A DNA stretch of 64,000 nt from Pseudalkalibacillus sp045920555 (lineage in GTDB: Bacteria > Bacillota > Bacilli > Bacillales > Fictibacillaceae). The stretch lies in assembly GCF_045920555.1 (NCBI RefSeq), contig NZ_CP174509.1, forward strand, positions 1,798,001 to 1,862,000. Direction: 5' to 3'. A model generated the notes under the pieces. It was not told where the DNA came from, did not search any database, and was given only the letters and a program-made list of their open reading frames with translations. Positions 54,164 through 61,427 of this stretch are shown here, in pieces. A program made the translations under genes and the position numbers. Numbering within the stretch: the stretch's first letter is position 1; each line of letters opens with the position of its first letter.

Positions 54164-54910
54164 ATGGGAGGATATTCGTATTACGATAAGGATGATTTCT
54201 TTCATCGGTATCAAGAGAGGCGTCATCGAGCAGAAAGCCCGAACAATGTCATTGGAGGGCCTGCATTGATGGTCTTACTCGGTGATGTTAAAGGAAAAGA
54301 CGTACTCGACCTTGGTTGCGGTGATGGCCAGACTGGGGTCGAACTTTTCGCTGGTGGGGCATCAAGTTACCATGGTATAGATGGATCAGAGAAAATGATT
54401 GAACTAGCTGAAGGAAATTTAAAGGATACGAATGCTTTGTTGGAGCAAATGGATTTAAATAATTTGAAGACTGGGAACAAGAAGTATGATCTCATTATTT
54501 CTCGGTTCGTTTTTCATTATTTAGCAGATCTTTTTGCGCTTTTTCAAAAGATCCATCAAATGTTGAGAGATGATGGGAAGTTTGTATTCAGTGTACAGCA
54601 CCCTATTATCACGGCTTCAATGAAGAGTGCTGAAGGAAAGCAACGTACAGATTGGATTGTAGATGATTATTTCGCTATCGGAGAACGACACGAGCCTTGG
54701 ATCAACCAAACGGTGACAAAATATCATCTGACCATAGAACGATATGTACAAGAATTGCTAGATGCTGGATTCATGCTCATAGACCTGAAGGAAGGAACCC
54801 CAGAACGTCATCGTTTCAGTACGATTGAGGAGTACGAGCGACGTAAAAGAATTCCATTATCCCTTATTTTATCAGCTAAAAAAGTGCCAGGAACCGAAAT
54901 AAGACCTTAG
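54164..54910 (+). CDS. Class I SAM-dependent methyltransferase
   Basis: 248 residues from the ATG at 54164; a longer frame beginning at 54035 lies over the preceding gene. Motif I is VLDLGCGDGQTGVELF near residue 47, motif II GIDGSEKMIELAEG, and motif III FVFHYLADLFALF near 112. The C-terminal part HPIITASMKSAEGKQRTDW and ERYVQELLDAGF resembles trans-aconitate-type and tRNA-type methyltransferase relatives. Substrate unknown. The close spacing suggests cotranscription with the MazG-like gene. Confidence 0.82.
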   Translation: MGGYSYYDKDDFFHRYQERRHRAESPNNVIGGPALMVLLGDVKGKDVLDLGCGDGQTGVELFAGGASSYHGIDGSEKMIELAEGNLKDTNALLEQMDLNNLKTGNKKYDLIISRFVFHYLADLFALFQKIHQMLRDDGKFVFSVQHPIITASMKSAEGKQRTDWIVDDYFAIGERHEPWINQTVTKYHLTIERYVQELLDAGFMLIDLKEGTPERHRFSTIEEYERRKRIPLSLILSAKKVPGTEIRP

Positions 54911-54991
54911 AGCCACAAGAACTTTCATCCGGTGCCTGGCACCGTTCTGGAAGCGAGGTGTATAAAGAGGTTTGAAAGGGTACCTGGTACA

Positions 54992-55507
54992 CTATGGGAT
55001 GTACTGATCTGATTTGCCTCTTGGGATGCTCAATGTGTTCCAGTCGCCTCCTTTCAGTTGTTTTCCGATGTAAATGATTTGGCCGATGTGGGAAGAGTAA
55101 TGTGTAATTTGTCTTTGGATTGCATTGACCACGTTCAAGGGTTCCTTTCGGATATAGACCGTCTTCATCAAGTCTTCTTCATTTAGGGAATCTATCGTAT
55201 TCACGAAGACGTCCCATCCGTTTTCCCACATAGCCATTAATTCGTCTCGTGTATCCATATTATCAATGAACTCAGTATCACGATGACGATCGGGTTTCTC
55301 TCCATCTGTGTTCAAAAAGTCAGTCCATCTCGAAACCATATTCCCGCTCAAATGTTTGACAATGATTGCGATACTGTTGGATTCTTTATTGGGTGTCCAA
55401 AATAGCTCTTCTGTAGATAATTGCAAAAATACACGCTCACCCTGCGTTTTCAATCCTTTGATATTCGACTTCACTTCTTCTAAATAGATTACAGCTATAG
55501 ATTCCAT
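54992..55507 (-). CDS. DUF1572 / DinB-like protein
   Basis: 171 residues. The DUF1572 family belongs to the DinB/YfiT metal-binding four-helix group. First His is in IAIIVKHLSGNMVSRW near residue 50, and the second and third in QITHYSSHIGQIIYIGKQLKG near 135. B. subtilis YizA-like proteins have the same length. The role is not known. It is convergent with the methyltransferase gene; a short GC-rich palindrome GGTGCCTGGCACC at 54935 may be a terminator or an intergenic repeat. Confidence 0.8.
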   Translation of the reverse strand: MESIAVIYLEEVKSNIKGLKTQGERVFLQLSTEELFWTPNKESNSIAIIVKHLSGNMVSRWTDFLNTDGEKPDRHRDTEFIDNMDTRDELMAMWENGWDVFVNTIDSLNEEDLMKTVYIRKEPLNVVNAIQRQITHYSSHIGQIIYIGKQLKGGDWNTLSIPRGKSDQYIP

Positions 55508-55668
55508 CTACTTCATCTCCTAAAAAATATATCTGACAAATATATTCCAACATAACCTTAAGGATTCCTTCTCATATATGAACGAACATATGTCAGACTT
55601 GCAGGGATTTTATTTGTTTCTGGAGAATTAATTAGGTAAATTATCATCAATAAAGGGGTAAAGGATAC

Positions 55669-56532
55669 ATGAATCATACAGAACAGACAGACAGAGTCTT
55701 TTATGTTGCTGAAAAAATTATAGAAAATAAACAGAGGATCGCTGATAAAATAGCCCTGCTCCGATTAGAGGCGGTCAATGTGGATAATGATTTCTTGACA
55801 GAAGAAGCAATGAAAGAAAGGGCATTGAAGTTGATCGAAATGATCGGTACCAACTTGAAAAAAGATGACCATGCAAATTTTAACGAAGCGATCGATTGGG
55901 GGATCGAAAAAGGAAAAGAAGCAGTCGTAAAAGATGTACCGATAACTGAAGCGCTTCAAAATACACAATATTATCGAAAAGCCCTTTGGATTTTCATCGC
56001 TGAAATAGTGGAACAAGAAAGGCTTGGTGGGGAAGATATCATTAAAATAGCAAACGGATTAGACCCTGTACTGGATCAAGCTGTCTTTGGCTACAGCAAA
56101 AGCTATGTCGAATACAATCTGCAAATCGCACAAAGATATCAAGATACATTACTGGAATTATCTGTTCCAGTCGTACCTTTATTCACTGGATTAGCGGTTC
56201 TTCCAATCATCGGTGATATCGATACAAACCGCGCAAAAATGATACAAGAAAAAGCTTTAGAGCGGTGTCAGGATATGAAACTGGAGCGATTGATCATCGA
56301 TTTGTCTGGTTTAACAATCGTTGATACTATGGTTGCGCATCATATTTTTCAGCTAGTCACAACGCTAAAGCTTTTGGGAGTTAAAGCGGTGATTACAGGG
56401 ATCCGTTCAGCAGTTGCGATTACTGCAGTTAACCTGGGAATTGATCTACACAATTTAAATATCTATACTACATTACAACAAGCTTTGGAAGCTCTGGGTT
56501 ATGGCCTGGTAAAAAAGGAAACGATCAAGTAA
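55669..56532 (+). CDS. RsbR-type STAS-domain stress regulator
   Basis: 287 residues with AAAGGGGTAAAGG before the ATG. RsbR paralogues form stressosomes that hold the RsbT kinase and start the sigma-B response. The N-terminal 165 residues are an all-helical sensor region; the C-terminal STAS domain covers about 170-280, with PLFTGLAVLPIIGDID and the phosphorylation segment IDLSGLTIVDTMVAHHIFQL near 220, where Thr or Ser is the target. No rsbS or rsbT is next to it. It may respond to an unknown signal. Confidence 0.88.
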   Translation: MNHTEQTDRVFYVAEKIIENKQRIADKIALLRLEAVNVDNDFLTEEAMKERALKLIEMIGTNLKKDDHANFNEAIDWGIEKGKEAVVKDVPITEALQNTQYYRKALWIFIAEIVEQERLGGEDIIKIANGLDPVLDQAVFGYSKSYVEYNLQIAQRYQDTLLELSVPVVPLFTGLAVLPIIGDIDTNRAKMIQEKALERCQDMKLERLIIDLSGLTIVDTMVAHHIFQLVTTLKLLGVKAVITGIRSAVAITAVNLGIDLHNLNIYTTLQQALEALGYGLVKKETIK

Positions 56533-56547
56533 TAAGGAAGGTAGGAG

Positions 56548-56870
56548 CGTTGTATCAAAAAGTACATCAATTTGACTCCGATCGGAATCAATTATCCTGA
56601 AGACCTGGTTTTGGAACGTGTCCTGGTCGGACTCATCATCTTTTTGACCTTATTAATGAATGGAAGAATCTTATTCAAACTAAAATGATGTTTGGACTCT
56701 ATGCTTCATTTTATATTTTCTTCATTACTCGTCCTTATCCGTGGACTTGTTATTAAAGGGGTATCAGTCATTTGTCTCAGCAATATTCGGCATCGGGCTA
56801 TCAATTTTGTATACACAGATTCAAAAGTATTCAAAATGGAAAAAGAATTTCAACAGACTTGAAAAAATTA
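56548..56870 (+). pseudogene. Decayed small membrane protein gene
   Basis: Several pieces in different frames line up: KKYINLTPIGINYPEDLVLERVL and a helix ending NGRILFKLK at about 56555-56688, MMFGLYASFYIFFITRPYPW (about 56686-56745), and DLLLKGYQSFVSAIFGIGLS to QKYSKWKKNF (56741-56855). They could once have formed a protein of about 105 residues with three membrane helices. No start codon is in frame with the first piece. Function unknown. Confidence 0.4.
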
Positions 56871-57131
56871 CTGTTGAAGATAATCGTCTGTGTAATCCTG
56901 CCCAAGGGTTACACGGCCGATTCCTTCTTCAGCTAATTTTTTCTGAAGTTGATCAAGTATGAATAAAGTCACCATCTCGTTCAACTCCTCATCAGATAGT
57001 TCTTCCAAATGTTCGAAAATTTCTTCCCGCGATTTTTCCACGAGCAATCCATATACAATTGGATACATATCTTCTTCATCAGCTGAAAAGTGGTATTTAA
57101 ACGTATCATATATTTCATCGACCAATCTCAT
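56868..57131 (-). CDS. Small acidic protein
   Basis: 87 residues of soluble, acidic, helical character: YHFSADEEDMYPIVYGLLVEK, then EEIFEHLEELSDEELNEMVTLF and a C-terminal AEEGIGRVTLGQDYTDDYLQQ. It may belong to the DUF6154 group of small Bacillus proteins, but this is uncertain. No membrane segments, Cys or known motifs. The gene overlaps the end of the decayed membrane protein gene. Confidence 0.6.
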   Translation of the reverse strand: MRLVDEIYDTFKYHFSADEEDMYPIVYGLLVEKSREEIFEHLEELSDEELNEMVTLFILDQLQKKLAEEGIGRVTLGQDYTDDYLQQ

Positions 57132-57253
57132 CAGTCATCACCTCAAGGTTAATTTACCCCTGTAAGCGTCCATCATTCACACTTGAAATTCTTGAAATTT
57201 TTTAGCATATTTTTTAAAATAATAATCAATAATAGAAGATGTGTTCAACATTA

Positions 57254-57328
57254 ATGGGCTATAGCCAAGCGGTAAGGCAACGGACTTTGACTCCGTCATG
57301 CGCTGGTTCGAATCCAGCTAGCCCAGCC
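57254..57328 (+). tRNA. trnQ: tRNA-Gln (TTG anticodon)
   Basis: A full cloverleaf: acceptor stem TGGGCTA/TAGCCCA, D arm, anticodon stem CGGA/TCCG with loop CTTTGAC (anticodon TTG), T arm with GGTTCGAATCC, discriminator G and encoded CCA. It stands alone and is followed by a terminator. Confidence 0.95.
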
Positions 57329-57337
57329 ATACATAAT

Positions 57338-57361
57338 GACACCCCTAGTGGGTGTTTTTTC
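57338..57361 (+). terminator. Terminator after tRNA-Gln
   Basis: Stem ACACCC/GGGTGT followed by six T. Confidence 0.85.
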
Positions 57362-57460
57362 TTTGAGCTTATATCTTGATTCCGTATATATGCCCTGTTA
57401 CCTTAAACAATAACTTAATAAAGTATATCCACTAACATTATGAAAGGGAGTGCGAGGATA

Positions 57461-58552
57461 ATGGATCCATTATACAATATAGGAAAACTGGGAAAAGTGG
57501 AATTGAAAAATCGTTATTTGGTGGCCCCGATGACCCGTGTAAGTGCGGAAACCGACGGACAAGCTAATGAACGGATGGAAAAGTATTATGAACGCTATGC
57601 TGAAGGTGGTTTCGGGGCAATTATAACAGAAGGAATTTATCTTGATAAATCCTACAGTCAAGGTTATCATAACCAGCCAGGAATTACAGACGTTAAACAA
57701 ATGGAAGCATGGAAACCGATCGTAGAAACTGTTCATCAACATGGTACGAAAATGATTGCACAACTTATGCATGCCGGAAGTCAGGCACAAGGTAACCGTT
57801 TTACAGATGAAACGGTAGCACCATCTTCAATCCGTCCAAAAGGGGAGCAACTTCCGTTTTACGGTGGATCCGGTCCATATAAAGAGCCGAAAGAAATCAC
57901 GGTGAACGAGATTGCCGATGTGAAAAAGGCATTTGCAAACGCAGCAATTCTTTCCAAAGAGGCTGGTTTTGACGGCATTGAGATTCATGGAGCCAATGGC
58001 TATTTACTAGACCAATTCTTGACTGATTATTTAAACCATCGACAGGATCAATATGGAGGATCGCTTGAAAATCGCCTTCAGTTCAGTCTTGAAATCATTG
58101 AAGCAGTTCGAGAAGCAGTTGGAGAGGATTTCATGGTCGGTATTCGTATTTCACAAGGGAAGGTCGCGGATCAGGAACATAAGTGGCCGAATGGTGAGAA
58201 GGATGCTTATACGATCTTTTCAATGCTTGGAAAAACCACTCTAGACTATATCCATGTAACCGATGGAGATGGCGCTGCTCCAAGTTTTGGAGTCGGAACG
58301 AAAACAATGGCTAAGGCAGCCAAAGATTTCAGCGGCCTTCCGGTCATTGCCAATGGTGGTTTAGGAGAGCCAGATAAAGCACGGAAGCTGATTAATCAAG
58401 GTGAAGCTGATTATATAAGTCTCGGCACAAGTGCATTGGCAAATCCGGATGCACCCAATCGCATCAGCAACCATATGCCTTTAAAAGAATTCAATGCAAA
58501 AGAAATCCTAATGCCCCAAGCACAAATTAAAGACATTGAATTGAAGGAATAA
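57461..58552 (+). CDS. NADH:flavin oxidoreductase, old yellow enzyme family
   Basis: 363 residues from the ATG at 57461, with GGGAGTGCGAGG before it; an earlier ATG at 57440 contains the ribosome site. FMN-dependent ene-reductase of the TIM-barrel OYE family. Visible are LKNRYLVAPMTR near residue 13, AQLMHAGSQA near 100, the substrate-binding pair HGANGYLLDQFL near 177, NHRQDQYGGSLENR near 195, and the C-terminal VIANGGLGEPDKA near 293. Substrates are usually unsaturated aldehydes, ketones or nitro compounds. Single gene with a terminator at 58583-58620. Confidence 0.9.
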   Translation: MDPLYNIGKLGKVELKNRYLVAPMTRVSAETDGQANERMEKYYERYAEGGFGAIITEGIYLDKSYSQGYHNQPGITDVKQMEAWKPIVETVHQHGTKMIAQLMHAGSQAQGNRFTDETVAPSSIRPKGEQLPFYGGSGPYKEPKEITVNEIADVKKAFANAAILSKEAGFDGIEIHGANGYLLDQFLTDYLNHRQDQYGGSLENRLQFSLEIIEAVREAVGEDFMVGIRISQGKVADQEHKWPNGEKDAYTIFSMLGKTTLDYIHVTDGDGAAPSFGVGTKTMAKAAKDFSGLPVIANGGLGEPDKARKLINQGEADYISLGTSALANPDAPNRISNHMPLKEFNAKEILMPQAQIKDIELKE

Positions 58553-58582
58553 ATCCTGACTGAATAGCAATTTTTGAAGGCT

Positions 58583-58620
58583 GTCCAGTGTGAAATGAAG
58601 GGGGCAGCTTTTCATTTTTT
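58583..58620 (+). terminator. Terminator of the flavin oxidoreductase gene
   Basis: AGGCTGTCC pairs with GGGGCAGCTT around a 14-base loop, then T runs. Confidence 0.65.
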
Positions 58621-58770
58621 ATGCAATTTGAAGTTCGGCTGCATCTCTCAACCTCTTGTACAAGGGATGCTTTCACTGTCACTAGTGTAAGCGTTTCCTG
58701 AAATAATTGACAAATCAACCTTAAATCCCACATAATACAATTAAGAAGTAAATATATGTGCGAATGAAGA

Positions 58771-58937
58771 TTGTGGGAGAGTCGGAGGTTCAAATCCCGA
58801 CACCGAAGGAGCAAGTTTCAGAAAACCATGGAACAAATCTCTCAGGTAAACGAACTGCGATTGGACGCATCTCTGGAGAGCGCGAAAGCCACCAAAGGGG
58901 TAACCAATAATCTCTCAGGTAAAAAGGACAGAGCAGG
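58771..58937 (+). ncRNA. Tandem glycine riboswitch
   Basis: Two aptamers in tandem: the first runs from GTGGGAGAG through CACCGAAGGAGCAA to AATCTCTCAGGTA, the second from CATCTCTGGAGAGC through CCACCAAAGGGGTAA to AATCTCTCAGGTAAAAAGGACAGAG. These are the conserved gcvT-type core sequences. It precedes sdaAB-sdaAA, not gcv genes. Confidence 0.93.
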
Positions 58938-58965
58938 TGAATTCACCTTCTTTGTCCTTTTTATT
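58923..58965 (+). terminator. Glycine riboswitch terminator
   Basis: AAAGGACAGAG pairs with CTTTGTCCTTT, with inner GGTGAA/TTCACC, then five T. Its left arm is also the last part of the second aptamer, so ligand binding should prevent terminator folding (an ON switch). Confidence 0.9.
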
Positions 58966-59011
58966 TTTGGCAATAGATGGAGAAAGTTCCCTGTGTTAAG
59001 GAGGCGTTTAT

Positions 59012-59506
59012 ATGGTCTACAATAGTTGTTTTGATATTATAGGACCGATCATGGTCGGTCCTTCGAGTTCCCATACAGCAGGTGCAGTTTGGATTGGCCG
59101 CGTTGCCTATGAACTTATAGGTGGTGTACCTTGTCAGGCTGAAATCAAGCTATATGATTCTTTTGCAGAGACCTACCAGGGACATGGCACTGATAAAGCT
59201 ATACTTGGCGGCTTGCTTGGTTTTGATACGGAAGACATGCGAATCAAACATTCTTATGAATTAGCGGCAGAAGCAAATTTGGAGTACGATTTTGTATTAA
59301 AAGAAACCAGTAGTGAATTCGATCATCCGAATGTTGCAATCCTGACGGTGAAACTCGGATCCCGAAAAATGATTGTCGGCGGTGCTTCAGTTGGTGGTGG
59401 GCTTGCCAAGATCTTTAGAATCAATGATGAAAATGTCGATTTGTCTATTAGCAGTCATGACGATTTGAAAAAGATTCTTCAACATGATGCCCAGTATATG
59501 GGTTGA
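59012..59506 (+). CDS. sdaAB: L-serine dehydratase beta subunit, ACT-less
   Basis: 164 residues, AGGAGGCG before the ATG. With the alpha subunit it forms the [4Fe-4S] L-serine deaminase that turns serine into pyruvate and ammonia. The family signature IGPIMVGPSSSHTAGAVWIGR is near residue 9, followed by YDSFAETYQGHGTDKAILGGLLGFDT. The usual Bacillus SdaAB has about 220 residues with a C-terminal ACT domain; here it ends soon after the catalytic domain. No frameshifted remainder of ACT is seen before sdaAA. It follows a glycine riboswitch. Confidence 0.92.
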   Translation: MVYNSCFDIIGPIMVGPSSSHTAGAVWIGRVAYELIGGVPCQAEIKLYDSFAETYQGHGTDKAILGGLLGFDTEDMRIKHSYELAAEANLEYDFVLKETSSEFDHPNVAILTVKLGSRKMIVGGASVGGGLAKIFRINDENVDLSISSHDDLKKILQHDAQYMG

Positions 59507-59521
59507 TAGGAGGTGAGAGGT

Positions 59522-60496
59522 ATGGATATCCAATCGACAGCGGCCTTGATCGATTATTGTGAACGTGAAAATAAGACGATTGCAGAAGCGATGATCGATC
59601 AGGAGCAAATAAAATCCGGCAGATCAAAGCAAGAGATTATCGACATGATGAAAGAGCGCTTGATCAAGATGCAGAATGCAGTTACGGAAGGATTGAACGA
59701 TGCAACCGTAGCACCGAGTGGAATCTCAGGTGGAGATGCTGTCAAAATGAAGGCGTATATTGAAGCGGGAGACGTCCTATCTGGTTCAATTATCAGTGAT
59801 GCAATGGCTTGCTCGATGGCGACATCTGAAAGCAATGCCCGTATGGGAGTGATCGTAGCGACACCAACCGCCGGGGCAGCAGGAATCTTACCAGGCGTAT
59901 TGTTTTCCCTTCATAAAAACACGGATCTCGACCTTGACGACCTTGTGATGGGATTGTTTACAGCCAGTATGCTCGGTTATGTTATTGCTAACCGATCGTT
60001 CATATCAGGAGCTGCAGGTGGGTGCCAGGCAGAGGTAGGTTCAGCTACGGCTATGGCTGCAGGTACGATTGTCGAGCTGAAGGGTGGTTCGCCGCGCCAA
60101 GCGGTCCACGCAACGGCTATGGCTATGAAATCTTTACTAGGGCTCGTCTGTGACCCTGTTGCGGGATTGGTTGAAGTACCTTGCATCAAACGGAATGTGA
60201 TCGGAACTTCAATCGCTTTTTCTTCAGCGGATATGGCACTGGCTGGGGTAGAAAGCCGAATACCATGTGACGAAGTGATTGATACGATGTATGATATAGG
60301 TAAAAGCTTGCCGCGATCTTTGAAAGAGACCGCATTAGGTGGATTGGCGATCACACCGACTGGCCAAAAGGTCAAAGAGCGATTGTTCTCAAAAACCAGT
60401 CTTATAGATCGGTTGGGAGGAGGAAATGAAGATGAACCTCAAAATAACCGAAATGGCACTTCACGAACTAAAAAAGTTGAAGCTTGCACCAGATAA
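59522..60496 (+). CDS. sdaAA: L-serine dehydratase alpha subunit
   Basis: 324 residues from the ATG at 59522, nine bases after AGGAGG. It carries the iron-sulfur catalytic site of L-serine deaminase. Candidate cluster Cys residues are in AMACSMATSESN near 97, GGCQAEVGSATAMAAGT near 166 and VCDPVAGLVEVPCIKRN near 210-225. The normal length is about 300; here the last 25 residues (GGGNEDEPQNNRNGTSRTKK...) run through the ribosome site and start of the next gene, overlapping it by 65 bases. This tail may result from a lost stop codon. It shares the glycine-riboswitch operon with the beta subunit. Confidence 0.93.
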   Translation: MDIQSTAALIDYCERENKTIAEAMIDQEQIKSGRSKQEIIDMMKERLIKMQNAVTEGLNDATVAPSGISGGDAVKMKAYIEAGDVLSGSIISDAMACSMATSESNARMGVIVATPTAGAAGILPGVLFSLHKNTDLDLDDLVMGLFTASMLGYVIANRSFISGAAGGCQAEVGSATAMAAGTIVELKGGSPRQAVHATAMAMKSLLGLVCDPVAGLVEVPCIKRNVIGTSIAFSSADMALAGVESRIPCDEVIDTMYDIGKSLPRSLKETALGGLAITPTGQKVKERLFSKTSLIDRLGGGNEDEPQNNRNGTSRTKKVEACTR

Positions 60497-60737
60497 AATC
60501 CTGCGTATCGATGCGGAAATGCAAGGTGGTTGCGGTACGATGATGAAGTTCAAGTTGATTGAGGACGATTCAAGGAAAAGCGATTCAGTCATTCGAGCAG
60601 AAGGAATCGAGTTTTACATCGATCATTTTACAAAAAGGAACTTAGATGACGAACTGACATTGGATTTCCATCCAGAATCAGGTTTTGTTTTCGAGTCTGA
60701 ATGGGGTCCGATGGGGCTTGAATGTCATCTTGCTTGA
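60432..60737 (+). CDS. HesB/IscA-like Fe-S protein
   Basis: 101 residues from the ATG at 60432, eight bases after GGGAGGAGG. HesB/YadR-like fold: MNLKITEMALHELKKLKL at the start and MQGGCGTMMKFKLIED near residue 34 with Cys, and a final GPMGLECHLA. Only two of the three Cys of classical IscA are evident. It is the last gene of the serine dehydratase operon, so a role in giving or repairing the enzyme's Fe-S cluster is a fair inference. B. subtilis YqkB and YneR are of the same family. Confidence 0.75.
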   Translation: MNLKITEMALHELKKLKLAPDKILRIDAEMQGGCGTMMKFKLIEDDSRKSDSVIRAEGIEFYIDHFTKRNLDDELTLDFHPESGFVFESEWGPMGLECHLA

Positions 60738-60743
60738 ATGAGT

Positions 60744-60828
60744 TAGAGGCTGTCCAACATGTGCCTGACTCTCGATGACTTATGTCGAAGAGGGCTGGTA
60801 CTCAGCAATTGGACAGCCTCATTTTTAT
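60744..60828 (+). terminator. Terminator of the serine dehydratase operon
   Basis: GAGGCTGTCC pairs perfectly with GGACAGCCTC at 60811-60820, followed by T. The loop is long with an inner hairpin. Two TTAG(C/T)GGACATCTG repeats follow at about 60843 and 60893; nothing else is seen up to 61023. Confidence 0.82.
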
Positions 60829-61022
60829 TGTTCCTTTAAAGTTAGCGGACATCTGTTCCTCTATTTGTGACAAAAAGTGGTGTTACCAGAAATTAGTGGA
60901 CATCTGATCAGTTAATCAGCAGAAAAGCAGCTGGATTTTAATGATTTTATACGAATAAGGTCTCTGGAGTCCGCTAAATCCATCGCGACACCTCTAAGTC
61001 CTTTTAGCCCATTTAAAGCTGA

Positions 61023-61051
61023 AAAAGTACTGACCCGATCCGAGTCAGTAC
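61023..61051. terminator. Terminator of the small membrane gene
   Basis: AAGTACTGAC/GTCAGTACTT, a perfect palindrome with a nine-base loop. Confidence 0.8.
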
Positions 61052-61065
61052 TTAACCAGTTTCTA

Positions 61066-61248
61066 CTACTGCATTTGGTTTGTTCCTTGGTTGGCTTGTG
61101 TGTTACCACCCATTCCACCCATGTTCGTCATACCGGGAATAACGTTTTGAAGTTGACCTGCTTGTCTTCCAGACATCATACTGTAAGCGGCGGCACCAAT
61201 ACCTACAGATGCAATGACAGGCAACCATTGAATATTTCTTCTGTTCAT
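61066..61248 (-). CDS. Small one-helix membrane protein
   Basis: 60 residues from the ATG at 61248, with AAGGGAGG ten bases before it. The basic start MNRRNIQW is followed by one hydrophobic helix, LPVIASVGIGAAAYSMM, and a soluble tail rich in Gly, Met, Asn and Gln (IPGMTNMGGMGGNTQANQG). This composition is common in small Bacillus membrane proteins of unknown function. It is divergent from the phosphatase-like gene. Confidence 0.65.
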   Translation of the reverse strand: MNRRNIQWLPVIASVGIGAAAYSMMSGRQAGQLQNVIPGMTNMGGMGGNTQANQGTNQMQ

Positions 61249-61427
61249 TTTGTAAATACCTCCCTTACTAAAGTGAACGAAAGACATACTTATTTTGTTC
61301 TTCCTCAACCACAACATGTTAGTAGAACAATCCCAATTTTTCATGTAAAAAGCATTAAGACGAAAAATAGGATAGAAACATCTGGGCACCATAAGAATAA
61401 ATTGCTGAACAAGGGATGTTTAAAGTT

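Noticed and set aside
58780..58806. T-arm-like string GGTTCAAATCCCGACACCGA suggesting a tRNA
   Set aside because: No acceptor, D or anticodon stems around it; it is part of the first glycine aptamer.
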